A stretch of 16,705 bases of DNA. Origin: an uncultured Clostridium sp. Its GTDB lineage: Bacteria > Bacillota > Clostridia > Lachnospirales > Lachnospiraceae. The stretch lies in NCBI GenBank assembly GCA_900541315.1, contig UQJF01000064.1:1-16705 (forward strand). Reading direction: 5' to 3'. Under the pieces are notes generated by a model that made no database searches, was not told the origin of the DNA, and worked only from the letters and a program-made list of their open reading frames with translations. A program made the position numbers and the translations under genes. This document shows positions 6,504 to 13,356 of the stretch, piece by piece (the first letter of the stretch is position 1; every line of letters begins with the position of its first letter).

Positions 6504-6557
6504 TTATGTGAAGCTTCACATAAAGTAGGTTATGAAAAGTAAGTTATTATGCAAAGT
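6504..6557. repeat. Left terminal repeat region of the RIT element
   Basis: A perfect palindrome TTATGTGAAGCTTCACATAA (6504-6523) is followed by AGTAGG and then TTATGAAAAG (6530-6539) and ATTATGCAAAGT (6546-6557), the last two matching the right end in inverted orientation. The recurring unit is TTATGNNAAGY. Confidence 0.85.
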
Positions 6558-6614
6558 GGAGCCCACACTTTATTGATTATATAAAGTATATGGGCTCTTC
6601 AGACTTTGCATAAT
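6546..6614. repeat. 69-nt three-tier palindrome inside the RIT left end
   Basis: Nested perfect arms are ATTATGCAAAGT / ACTTTGCATAAT (6546-6557 and 6603-6614), GAGCCCA / TGGGCTC (6559-6565 and 6591-6597) and ACTTTAT / ATAAAGT (6567-6573 and 6581-6587). It lies just after the ritC stop. It may bind recombinase, fold as single-stranded DNA, or end transcription, but there is no T-run. Confidence 0.75.
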
Positions 6615-6627
6615 TCGGAAGTACTCT

Positions 6628-7641
6628 TTACAGCGACTTCAACCAATCAAGAAGGTCTTTATCCTTTTTCCATGTCGGTAATTCATCAGATGCCGGGCTG
6701 TCGTAAGCCTCCAGCAAAGCCTTCCGTTTCATCTTTTCATCTGCCCGTGCATAGATTTCAGTTGTTGAAATGTCAGAATGACCCAGTAAATCTCTGATAT
6801 AAACAAGATTGACACCAGATTGAAGCAGATGCATTGCTTTGCTATGCCTCAGCCAATGAGGTGTAATCTCAGCAGAGATGTCTTTTACTCCCATTGCCTG
6901 AGCCTGTGCTGCATACTTTTTCAAAATATATGTCACACCAGCTCTTGTCAGCGGTTGGTTACCACGATTAGTGAATAATGGATTGCGGCCATATACAGGT
7001 GAAGTCAAACCAGAACCTTCCATATATTGTTTCAATAACTCTCCGGTTGGTTTCATGACTGGAACAATACGGCTTTTACCACCTTTCCCAGTCAGTATGA
7101 TGGTAACAGTATCATTCAAAGCAATATCACACACTTTTAAATCTACAAGTTCTTGAACTCTTGCACCTGTGTCGTATAAAAGTGACAGTAGCACAGCATC
7201 TCGTTTTCCTTGGATTGTGGTTCTGTCAGGTTGTTCCAACAGCCCTCTAATGCTATCCAGAGGAAGATACATGAGAGGAGGCTTGTCCGTTTTTTTCATT
7301 GGAATAGCCAGTATTTTCTGACTTTGCTGCATATACTGTGGTTCTTCCACCATTAAAAAACTGAAAAATGAATGGATTGCTGCCAGACGCTGATTTCTTG
7401 TCGCTGCTTTGCAGTTGCGCTCATCTTCTAGCCATTGAAGGAAACGAAGTATTAATTCTCGATCTATTTTGGCAATCGTTAGCTTTTCAGGTGAAAGATT
7501 CTCCTGATCTCTACAGTATCTTAAAAATAAAGAGAATGAATCTCTGTATGCTAACTGAGTGTTGCGTTTACTCCCAACCTGCCCCGGAAGATATGTTGAC
7601 AGGAACTGCGTCAGATATCGGGCAAAATCAGTTTCCTTCAT
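6628..7641 (-). CDS. ritC: RIT recombinase C (tyrosine recombinase)
   Basis: This 337-residue tyrosine recombinase is the third gene of the trio. The N-terminal core-binding domain spans about 1-115 and the catalytic domain about 125-310. Catalytic residues visible are R161 (DTGARVQEL), K186 (GKGGKSR), H262 and R265 (HWLRH), H288 (LLGHSD) and Y297 (TEIYAR). It resembles XerC/XerD in size and motifs. I chose the ATG at 7641 because CGGAGG lies 6 nt upstream; the ATG at 7668 lacks this. The start overlaps the end of ritB by 14 nt, indicating coupled translation. A charged tail (WKKDKDLLDWLKSL) follows the catalytic domain. Confidence 0.88.
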   Translation of the reverse strand: MKETDFARYLTQFLSTYLPGQVGSKRNTQLAYRDSFSLFLRYCRDQENLSPEKLTIAKIDRELILRFLQWLEDERNCKAATRNQRLAAIHSFFSFLMVEEPQYMQQSQKILAIPMKKTDKPPLMYLPLDSIRGLLEQPDRTTIQGKRDAVLLSLLYDTGARVQELVDLKVCDIALNDTVTIILTGKGGKSRIVPVMKPTGELLKQYMEGSGLTSPVYGRNPLFTNRGNQPLTRAGVTYILKKYAAQAQAMGVKDISAEITPHWLRHSKAMHLLQSGVNLVYIRDLLGHSDISTTEIYARADEKMKRKALLEAYDSPASDELPTWKKDKDLLDWLKSL

Positions 7642-8614
7642 GGCATACCTCCGGGATGACATATGCACAGGATTTTTCCACTTTTTTCATCAAGTCGGGA
7701 TAAACTTCGGCTGTCAGCCGCAGATACTGTGCAGTTGAGCGTACTGTTTTATGTCCCATATATGTGGAGAGAATCGGGAGCATAGCAGTCGGATCTGCAT
7801 CTTCTTTGATCCACTTTTGCAAAACATGAACTGCAAATGTGTGACGAATATCATGCAGACGAGGTCCTTGCCCTTTTCCACCATGTGAAATACCTGCAAC
7901 TTCCAGATATCTACGATATCTTTGATATACAGTCATAGGACTGATCATGGTCTTGTCAGGGGCAGGAAAGAAAAAGTCACTGTCTTTTTCCCACCAGGTT
8001 TTATCTGCATAGGATATACAAGCTTCTTTCACAGAGTCTGATAATGGGATATATCGGTCACGGTCAGTTTTGGCTTCACGGATTGTAAGAATCCCATCTT
8101 CGAGATTTACATCCTTATAGCGAAGACCAACAACTTCAGATACACGAAGTCCACAGCCATAGAGAATACGAAATATCACAGGTAGCGCCAGATGCATGTT
8201 TCTTGCAACCTCCCGAGGTTCTGTTTTATCAGCTGCTTTTATCACAGATACTATCTGTTCATGTGTAAATATATAAGGAACAAATGAATTATGATTCAAG
8301 CCTTTTACTTCTGGTACTATATAAGCATCATAGCCAAGATTATTCAGGTAGATAGCAAACTGTCTTATACAGGTAATACGGTGTGAACGGCTTTTTTCGG
8401 ATTCACTCTCTCTTGGTGCAATCCATTTTTCTGCAAGAGAACGGGATATTTCTATTTCTGTGATACCCAGTTCTTTACTGAAACGGCAAAATCGTGATAA
8501 GCATTTCGGTTCATCTGCGTATTTAAAACCGGCACTTCTTTTGTATTGAATGAATTCCTGAGCGACCTCAGCAAATGGTCCTGTCATTGTTGGTGTTTTT
8601 CTGATTCTTGTCAT
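7628..8614 (-). CDS. ritB: RIT recombinase B (tyrosine recombinase)
   Basis: This 328-residue middle member of the trio has a core-binding domain at about 12-105 and a catalytic domain at about 115-310. Catalytic residues are R157 (GCGLRVSEV), K182 (REAKTDRDR), H254 and R257 (HDIRH), H288 (YMGHKT) and Y297 (TAQYLR). GGAGGTGAT lies 8-9 nt before the ATG, inside the end of ritA; ritA stops one base before this start. It shares the trio's operon and presumably acts in one complex with RitA and RitC. All catalytic residues are intact. Confidence 0.88.
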   Translation of the reverse strand: MTRIRKTPTMTGPFAEVAQEFIQYKRSAGFKYADEPKCLSRFCRFSKELGITEIEISRSLAEKWIAPRESESEKSRSHRITCIRQFAIYLNNLGYDAYIVPEVKGLNHNSFVPYIFTHEQIVSVIKAADKTEPREVARNMHLALPVIFRILYGCGLRVSEVVGLRYKDVNLEDGILTIREAKTDRDRYIPLSDSVKEACISYADKTWWEKDSDFFFPAPDKTMISPMTVYQRYRRYLEVAGISHGGKGQGPRLHDIRHTFAVHVLQKWIKEDADPTAMLPILSTYMGHKTVRSTAQYLRLTAEVYPDLMKKVEKSCAYVIPEVCHEGN

Positions 8615-8615
8615 G

Positions 8616-9827
8616 TTAGATTATCACCTCCAATGCACACTTTCTGAGTTCGGTGATATCAATACGAAGGTATGTCATCGTGGTTTCGGTAGTTGTATGT
8701 CCCAGGATTTCTGAAATGACCGGAAGAGGTATCTCATGCTCTAACAGACGACTTGCAAGGCTGTGACGAAGCGTATGGGAACCTTTCTTTTTTCCTTCAA
8801 GATGAATCCCTGATTTTTGGAGATGAACTCTTACAAGGGCACCAACTGCACCCGGATTAAAATTCGTATACGGCGGAACTTGCCTCACAAAAACATGATC
8901 TGAATCGGTTTTGGGCCTTGCGTTCTTCAGATAATTGATGATTGCTTCACCCACATCTTCAAGCAGAGGAAGTTCCAACGGATTTTCTGTTTTTACCTGA
9001 GTTAAACGGATACTCTCTTTTTCCCAATCGATATTGGAAAATCTGAGATTGGCCACATCACTGCTGCGCAGCCCGAGTCTTGCAATCAGAAGAATGATTG
9101 CATAATCACGGATTCCACAAGGGTTTCCAAGATCAATCGAATCAAGAAGTTTTTTAACTTCGTTTGCAGTATATGATGAAGGTAAACGGCTTTGCCTGTT
9201 GTAATGGGGATTGGGAAGCTTGGAGAACATCTCCGTATTCATAAAGCCATTCTCATAGCAGTATTTCAGATAATATCGAACCGCCCGCATTGTATGATTT
9301 ATGGTTGGCTTTTCATAGCAGCTCAGTGATGCCATGAAATCCAAAACATCTTTAAGAGACAGGACATCTAGAGAAGATATGTTCTTCTTTTTTAAAAACA
9401 TAAAAAATCTTTCTAGATACAAACTGAAAACCTTATTTGATTTTTTGATAATTCCTGTTTTCTCTCGATGGGAGAGGTAGGCTTCAGCACTGTCTTTGAA
9501 ACTGTCAGGAAAAGTGTATACTCGTTTATCCATAACAAGATATAGTGTCACATTTCCTGAATGTTGGTATTCTGCTAAGGCATTAATACAACGGGAATAA
9601 ATTGCACACCATTTGTTCTGTTCGATTTTAGATAACATGGAATAATGGTCTTCTAAGAACTGCAATCCAAAATCCATACTAAAAGATTCCGTGCTATGTT
9701 CTTTTGCGTAGAGAAAAAGTTGCTTTGTAAGAGTTTTAAATACGTTTTGGTAATAGTTGGATGCACCAGCATCAATGAGGGCCTCCCTGGTTTGGTTGAT
9801 TAGTTGCTGCAAAGTTAAATTTTCCAT
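8616..9827 (-). CDS. ritA: RIT recombinase A (tyrosine recombinase)
   Basis: This 403-residue protein is the first gene of the trio and the longest. It has an extra N-terminal region of about 100 residues before a core-binding domain (about 108-205) and a catalytic domain (about 215-400). Catalytic residues are R254 (LGLRSSDV), K279 (QVKTENP), H351 and R354 (HTLRH), H377 (LGHTTT) and Y386 (MTYLRID). AAGGAGG lies 9 nt upstream of the ATG. A 7-bp inverted repeat in the leader (9841-9868) ends directly against this ribosome binding site. Assignment as RitA rests on position, length and the company of two more tyrosine recombinases. Confidence 0.87.
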   Translation of the reverse strand: MENLTLQQLINQTREALIDAGASNYYQNVFKTLTKQLFLYAKEHSTESFSMDFGLQFLEDHYSMLSKIEQNKWCAIYSRCINALAEYQHSGNVTLYLVMDKRVYTFPDSFKDSAEAYLSHREKTGIIKKSNKVFSLYLERFFMFLKKKNISSLDVLSLKDVLDFMASLSCYEKPTINHTMRAVRYYLKYCYENGFMNTEMFSKLPNPHYNRQSRLPSSYTANEVKKLLDSIDLGNPCGIRDYAIILLIARLGLRSSDVANLRFSNIDWEKESIRLTQVKTENPLELPLLEDVGEAIINYLKNARPKTDSDHVFVRQVPPYTNFNPGAVGALVRVHLQKSGIHLEGKKKGSHTLRHSLASRLLEHEIPLPVISEILGHTTTETTMTYLRIDITELRKCALEVII

Positions 9828-9840
9828 CTTGTGTTCCTCC

Positions 9841-9868
9841 TTAAGTGCTTTGATAAAAATACACTTAA
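9841..9868 (-). promoter_or_regulatory. Leader hairpin abutting the ritA ribosome binding site
   Basis: On the minus strand TTAAGTG and CACTTAA (7 bp, 14-nt loop) lie immediately before GGAGG. If formed in the mRNA, the stem would press against the Shine-Dalgarno sequence and could limit recombinase translation. Confidence 0.35.
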
Positions 9869-9878
9869 ATCGTGATGG

Positions 9879-9961
9879 ATTATGAAAAGTAAATCAACCA
9901 AAGAATCCTTATTTATAAGTTTTTCTATCGTCTACTTTGCATAATGTGTAGCTTTTCATAA
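9879..9961. repeat. Right terminal repeat region of the RIT element
   Basis: It contains an inner ATTATGAAAAGT (9879-9890, direct orientation) and the outer inverted units ACTTTGCATAAT (9934-9945) and CTTTTCATAA (9952-9961), which mirror the left end. The right tip (read inward TTATGAAAAGCTACACATTA) is a decayed version of the left-tip palindrome, 16 of 20 positions alike. Confidence 0.8.
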
Positions 9962-9967
9962 CCAACA
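9962..9967. repeat. Right copy of the RIT junction core CCAACA
   Basis: Identical to 6498-6503; on the minus strand it is TGTTGG, the V-G codons of the ParA P-loop. Confidence 0.65.
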
Positions 9968-10008
9968 CCGCCTTTCTGGTTGGCAATGGCAATGATTTGC
10001 GTGTTCAT
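9962..10008 (-). pseudogene. 5' fragment of a ParA/Soj-family ATPase gene
   Basis: The minus strand encodes MNTQIIAIANQKGGVG, the canonical start of a ParA/MinD-type ATPase up to the middle of its deviant Walker A motif (KGGVGKT). A good RBS (GAGGTGAAGTC) precedes the ATG. This N-terminus is typical of ParA genes at the ends of Firmicutes conjugative elements. The RIT element interrupts it: the frame runs into the element (YEKLHIMQSRR) and stops at 9925, giving a 27-residue peptide. The rest of parA is absent from the window apart from the few codons at 6491-6497, so partition or maintenance function is lost. Confidence 0.8.
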
Positions 10009-10120
10009 GACTTCACCTCATTTCTGATTGTTACTGTTGTTTCTGGAAATAGAAAAAGCCACCACTTCAAAATCATAAAGTAACGGCCCTTTCTAATGTC
10101 GGAATCTTTTTCCCTGAAAT

Positions 10121-10155
10121 TCAGTGTGAGATACCCTTCGAGCATCTCACACTGA
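10121..10155. repeat. 12-bp perfect hairpin upstream of parA
   Basis: TCAGTGTGAGAT (10121-10132) pairs with ATCTCACACTGA (10144-10155) around an 11-nt loop. It lies in the leader or promoter region of the broken parA. Candidate roles are a regulatory RNA structure, a ParB- or relaxase-type site, or a terminator without a U-tract. Confidence 0.6.
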
Positions 10156-10170
10156 TCAGCGGTCGTCAAA

Positions 10171-10197
10171 TGACTATTCGTGCAAGCGCGATAGTCA
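10171..10197. repeat. Second hairpin upstream of parA
   Basis: TGACTAT (10171-10177) and ATAGTCA (10191-10197) pair over 7 bp, with a further CG/CG inside. It lies 15 bp from the 12-bp hairpin. The pair resembles a structured origin or control region of a conjugative element, but no family can be named. Confidence 0.5.
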
Positions 10198-10216
10198 CTT
10201 TACTCCTTGCCATGAC

Positions 10217-10247
10217 AAAAAGCACCCAGTTATTTATTACTGAGTGC
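10217..10247 (-). terminator. Rho-independent terminator upstream of the parA fragment
   Basis: On the minus strand GCACTCAGT and ACTGGGTGC (one mismatch, 8-nt loop) are followed by TTTTT. It would stop read-through from the rpsI side before the parA control region, or end a short transcript starting at about 10250-10500. Confidence 0.75.
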
Positions 10248-10515
10248 CTGCATTAGAATCGTATTTAATTGTTCAGATTTGGTCAGATTATCCCAAACCC
10301 TCCAGCGAAAAATCCAGTGTCTGAGAGTTCCAAAATCACCCTCAAAAATACCCCCGAAATTGCTCTCTGGTTGTCCTATTTTTTAACCACTAAGGCCGTT
10401 TTGGAACCCCATTTTTGCCGGTTGTCCTATTTTTAACCACTAAAAATTGGGTGAAAACGGCTCTCGTTTGGTCAAATGGGGACAAACTATATTAGTCCGT
10501 TTAGGTATAAGAAAA
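10248..10515. other. Non-coding border between rpsI and the mobile region
   Basis: I find no gene in this stretch. Apart from the pair of direct repeats at 10369-10443 it is unstructured to the eye. It probably contains the end of the integrated element that sits behind rpsI. Confidence 0.5.
10369..10443. repeat. Two 24-25-nt direct repeats near rpsI
   Basis: Copies at 10369-10393 and 10420-10443 share GGTTGTCCTATTTTT and AACCACTAA; the first copy has one extra T. They start 51 bp apart. Placed between an element-type parA and the rpsI 3' end, they resemble integrase arm-type sites at an element terminus. Confidence 0.8.
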
Positions 10516-10545
10516 CCCCGGAAAACCTTGATTTTCCGGGTTTTT
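10511..10545 (-). terminator. Terminator of the rplM-rpsI operon (bidirectional shape)
   Basis: CCCGGAAAA (10517-10525) pairs perfectly with TTTTCCGGG (10532-10540). On the minus strand it is followed by GTTTTC and on the plus strand by TTTTTG, so it can work in both directions. It lies about 35 nt after the rpsI stop. Confidence 0.85.
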
Positions 10546-10575
10546 GAACCATTTTGATATAGTCTGAGCAGTCGA

Positions 10576-10968
10576 TTATCGCTTGCTGAACTGCGGAGCG
10601 CGACGAGCTGCTTTGAGACCGTATTTCTTTCTTTCTTTCATTCTTGGGTCTCTGGTTAAGAAACCTGCTTTCTTCAGAACTGGTCTGTAATCAGCGTCTG
10701 CCTGAAGAAGTGCTCTGGAGATACCGTGACGGATTGCACCAGCCTGTCCTGTTGTGCCGCCGCCGCGAACGTTTACTAATACATCAAACTTATCAGTTGT
10801 CTCAGTTGCAACTAATGGCTGACGAACGATCAGCTTTAAAGTTTCAAGACCAAGATACTCATCAATGTCTCTCTTGTTGATGGTGATATTACCTGTACCT
10901 GGTACTAAATATACTCTGGCGATAGATTTTTTTCTTCTGCCTGTTCCGTAAAATTTTGCGCTAGCCAT
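10576..10968 (-). CDS. rpsI: 30S ribosomal protein S9
   Basis: This is a 130-residue S9, the standard length. It carries the N-terminal [15 protein letters not shown] block, [20 protein letters not shown] in the middle and the conserved basic C-terminal tail ending APQFSKR, which reaches into the ribosomal P site and contacts tRNA. I chose MASAKF at 10968 over the ATG at 10986 because AGGAGG/GGAGGAAG lies 10-13 nt upstream of it and the protein then begins like its homologues. It is co-transcribed with rplM, 24 nt upstream. The mobile region begins just downstream of its 3' end. Confidence 0.98.
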   Translation of the reverse strand: MASAKFYGTGRRKKSIARVYLVPGTGNITINKRDIDEYLGLETLKLIVRQPLVATETTDKFDVLVNVRGGGTTGQAGAIRHGISRALLQADADYRPVLKKAGFLTRDPRMKERKKYGLKAARRAPQFSKR

Positions 10969-10992
10969 GATACTTTCTTCCTCCAATCCTCA

Positions 10993-11421
10993 TTAAAATG
11001 TTAAAACTTCTGGTTTCTGTGCTGCCTGCTCATGCTCTGGGCCTGCATATACATGAAGCTTTGTAAACATACTTCTTCCCAGAGGTCCCTTTGGAAGCAT
11101 ACCTTTAACTGCTAACTCAACAACCTTCTCTGGCTTTTTAGCCATCATCTCACGCAGAGTGGTTTCTCTCATGCCACCTACGTAATCAGAGTGGTTGTAA
11201 TATACTTTCTGATCTAACTTCTTGCCAGTAACTTTTACCTTATCAGCATTAACTACGATAACATAATCACCACAGTCGATGTGTGGGGTAAAGATTGGCT
11301 TATTCTTTCCTCTTAAAACTTTAGCTACCTCAGATGATAAACGTCCTAATGTATAACCTGTAGCATCAACTACATACCATTTTCTCTCAATTGTCGCTGG
11401 ACTAGCCATAAAACTCTTCAT
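10993..11421 (-). CDS. rplM: 50S ribosomal protein L13
   Basis: This 142-residue protein has the L13 signature along its whole length: [25 protein letters not shown] at the N-terminus, [16 protein letters not shown], and the [14 protein letters not shown] block ([23 protein letters not shown]). L13 is an early-assembly large-subunit protein. ACAGGAGG lies 7 nt before the ATG. It is the first gene of the rplM-rpsI operon, driven by a near-perfect promoter at 11565-11593 with a structured leader in between. Confidence 0.98.
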   Translation of the reverse strand: MKSFMASPATIERKWYVVDATGYTLGRLSSEVAKVLRGKNKPIFTPHIDCGDYVIVVNADKVKVTGKKLDQKVYYNHSDYVGGMRETTLREMMAKKPEKVVELAVKGMLPKGPLGRSMFTKLHVYAGPEHEQAAQKPEVLTF

Positions 11422-11564
11422 TGGTTAACCTCCTGTTAATTTCAACCTAAATTACATCTTTACAGATGATCGCTATATGTGATAAATATTGGGAAGTATT
11501 TATCAATGAAATGCTCCGCTCCGGGGCTTTGGATGAGCATTTACTCTCAACGTCACAGTTTCTT
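11422..11564 (-). promoter_or_regulatory. Structured leader of rplM-rpsI, candidate ribosomal autoregulatory RNA
   Basis: Within the leader the transcript can form AAATGCTC/GAGCATTT (8 bp, enclosing a GC-rich loop, about 11508-11542) and TGATAAATA/TATTTATCA (9 bp, 8-nt loop, about 11480-11505), then a small CATC/GATG stem. L13 leaders that regulate rplM-rpsI are known in Firmicutes. Whether this one belongs to that class is inference. Confidence 0.5.
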
Positions 11565-11593
11565 ATTATATAATATCTGTTTTCTCATGTCAA
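11565..11593 (-). promoter_or_regulatory. Strong promoter of rplM-rpsI
   Basis: The minus strand reads TTGACA, 17 nt, TATAAT: both consensus hexamers with ideal spacing, as expected for a ribosomal protein operon. The stretch 11594-11727 up to the truA stop holds nothing else I can call. Confidence 0.92.
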
Positions 11594-11727
11594 GCCATTT
11601 TCTTAGCTAAATCCTTATATTTTCAAGGTTTTTTTATCATATCTCACTTGCAAATTGGAATTCACTTTTTTAACTCACCTTTTTTATTATAATCCATCAT
11701 AGCTTGTCTATATCGTCTATAAAAGAT

Positions 11728-12474
11728 TTAATCCTGATATTCCATACCTGCCAGCATCAGACCTTTTGCCGGTGCTGTAGGACCTGCTGCCGCCCGGTCG
11801 CAGGCTGCAAGGATCTTTGGCATTTCATCTGGTGTTCTCTGACCCATTCCCACTGCCATAAGTGTTCCCGCAAGAATACGGACCATATTATAAAGAAATC
11901 CATTCCCACATACCCGGATGGTGATCACATCATTTTTGTCTTTTTCTATGTCAATACTGTATACAGTGCGCACAGTGTCTAATACCTGTGTACGCACATT
12001 ACAGAAGCTTTTATAATCATGTTCTCCAGTCAGCAATTTTGCTGCCTGGCGCATTTTATCAAGATCCAGGTCAAAATGGCAGAAATGAGTATATAGACGC
12101 AGGGACGGCACTTCCATTTTACGGTTTAAGATCTTATACTCATACGTCTTAGTGCAATGATGTTTTCTCGGATGCCAGTCCGGCTCCACTTCCATAGATG
12201 ACTGTATGCGTATATCTTCCGGAAGGCGCTGGTTCAAGGCAAAACATATTTTATCTGCCGGCATGCGGTGTTCTGTATCAAAAACTGCTACATTTCCCAT
12301 GGCATGGACACCAGAATCCGTGCGGCTGGCTCCGATTACTTCAATAGGTTCTCCTAAAAGATCCGTTAATTTTTCATTTAACACCTGTTCAATGGTCACT
12401 GCTCCTGGCTGCACCTGCCAGCCATGATAGTTGGTCCCATCATAGGCCACTCTCAGAAGGACCCGTTTTTTCAT
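11728..12474 (-). CDS. truA: tRNA pseudouridine(38-40) synthase TruA
   Basis: This 248-residue enzyme isomerises uridines 38-40 in tRNA anticodon stems. The N-terminus RVAYDGTNYHGWQ (8-20) and the active-site block GASRTDSGVHA (48-58), with catalytic D53, are diagnostic. Later blocks FCHFDLDLD and VCGNGFLYNMVRILAGTL match the family. I chose the ATG at 12474 because AAGGAGAG lies upstream and the protein starts MKKRVLLRVAYDG as usual; the longer frame to 12600 has no family similarity in its extension. It follows ecfT by 79 nt, a classical Firmicutes order. Confidence 0.96.
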   Translation of the reverse strand: MKKRVLLRVAYDGTNYHGWQVQPGAVTIEQVLNEKLTDLLGEPIEVIGASRTDSGVHAMGNVAVFDTEHRMPADKICFALNQRLPEDIRIQSSMEVEPDWHPRKHHCTKTYEYKILNRKMEVPSLRLYTHFCHFDLDLDKMRQAAKLLTGEHDYKSFCNVRTQVLDTVRTVYSIDIEKDKNDVITIRVCGNGFLYNMVRILAGTLMAVGMGQRTPDEMPKILAACDRAAAGPTAPAKGLMLAGMEYQD

Positions 12475-12553
12475 GTTTCTGCTCTCCTTATATTTTCCTG
12501 CATCACATATACCACTCAGAACTTCCGTTATTTTTTCTGTATACAGGATACAT

Positions 12554-13354
12554 TTACAGATACACTCTGGAAGCAATGACCAGCACAAAATAAAGGGCAA
12601 AGATCATATATGCCTCATGGTCTCTCTGGCTGTACTGAAGCGGTTTCATCTTTGTTCTTCCTTCTCCACCGCGGTAACATCTTGCTTCCATAGCCATTGC
12701 CAGATCTGTCGCTCTACGGAAAGCAGAGATAAATAACGGCACCAACAGTGGGATCATGGCTTTCGCTTTCTGCACCAGATTTCCAGACTCAAAATCAGCA
12801 CCTCTTGCCATCTGTGCCTTCATGATCTTATCTGTTTCTTCTACCAGGATTGGAATAAAGCGCAGAGCAATGGACATCATCATAGAAATCTCATGGACCG
12901 GTACATGGAACCGTTTTAAAAATCCCAGCCCCTTTTCCAGTCCATCTGTCAGCTGGTTCGGTGTAGTCGTCAGTGTCATAAGAGAAGAACCTACTACCAG
13001 ATAGATCAGGCGTACTGCCATAAAACCTGCCAGACGGATACCTTCCCAGGTGATCTTAAAAATCCAGAAACGGATCAATTCTTGTCCCGGAGTAAGAAAT
13101 AAGTTAAAGCTGACACTGATCAGCAGTAAGATCACAATAGCTTTTAAACCTTTTAAGATAAAGCGCAGCGGCACCTTGGTCAGAATGATCACAGCTGCCA
13201 GTGCAATGGTTCCCAAAAGATATCCCCATATATTATTTACCACAAAAAGGGACAGAATAAACACCATTGTCCCGAAAAGCTTTGTTCTTGGATCCAGACG
13301 GTGGATCGGTGATTCCACCGGATAATATTGTCCTAAAGTTATATCTCTCAGCAT
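12554..13354 (-). CDS. ecfT: ECF transporter transmembrane (T) component
   Basis: This 266-residue membrane protein couples the ATPases to substrate-binding S components of energy-coupling-factor transporters for vitamins and metals. Hydrophobic segments lie at about 26-60 (probably two helices), 70-87, 105-128, a short one near 160-172, 200-212 and 248-265. The cytoplasmic coupling helices carry MARGAD (182-187) and MEARCYRGG (222-230), the two Ala-Arg-Gly-type motifs that contact the ATPases; the second has Cys in place of Gly. The start is only 2 nt after the ecfA2 stop. No dedicated S component is encoded nearby, as expected for a shared group II module. Confidence 0.95.
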   Translation of the reverse strand: MLRDITLGQYYPVESPIHRLDPRTKLFGTMVFILSLFVVNNIWGYLLGTIALAAVIILTKVPLRFILKGLKAIVILLLISVSFNLFLTPGQELIRFWIFKITWEGIRLAGFMAVRLIYLVVGSSLMTLTTTPNQLTDGLEKGLGFLKRFHVPVHEISMMMSIALRFIPILVEETDKIMKAQMARGADFESGNLVQKAKAMIPLLVPLFISAFRRATDLAMAMEARCYRGGEGRTKMKPLQYSQRDHEAYMIFALYFVLVIASRVYL

Positions 13355-13356
13355 TT

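Larger units (their letters stand above)
6504..9961 (-). mobile_element. RIT element (recombinase in trio), complete, about 3.46 kb
   Basis: Three consecutive, nearly contiguous tyrosine recombinase genes (ritA, ritB, ritC in transcription order) fill the element. The ends are inverted relative to one another: left TTATGAAAAG-6 nt-ATTATGCAAAGT (6530-6557) and right, read inward, TTATGAAAAG-6 nt-ATTATGCAAAGT (9961 back to 9934). The left end has an additional perfect 20-bp palindrome at the very tip. A 6-bp CCAACA is present at both junctions. All three proteins carry complete catalytic residues, so the element may be active. It sits in the Walker A codons of a ParA gene. Tn554-like transposons also carry two tyrosine recombinases but have a different third protein (TnpC) and larger TnpB, so they fit less well. 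Confidence 0.85.

Noticed and set aside
6628..9827. Chromosomal XerC/XerD genes
   Set aside because: Three adjacent coupled copies inside inverted repeats and a shared junction core indicate a mobile element, not the housekeeping resolvases.
6504..9961. Classification as a Tn554-type transposon
   Set aside because: Tn554 has two tyrosine recombinases plus a small TnpC, and a TnpB of about 630 residues. Here three complete recombinases of 337-403 residues fit the recombinase-in-trio class.
10369..10443. CRISPR array
   Set aside because: Only two copies with one spacer, T-rich repeats, and no cas genes nearby.
12475..12600. N-terminal extension of TruA
   Set aside because: The extension overlaps ecfT, is Cys-rich and unlike the family, and the internal ATG at 12474 has a good RBS.
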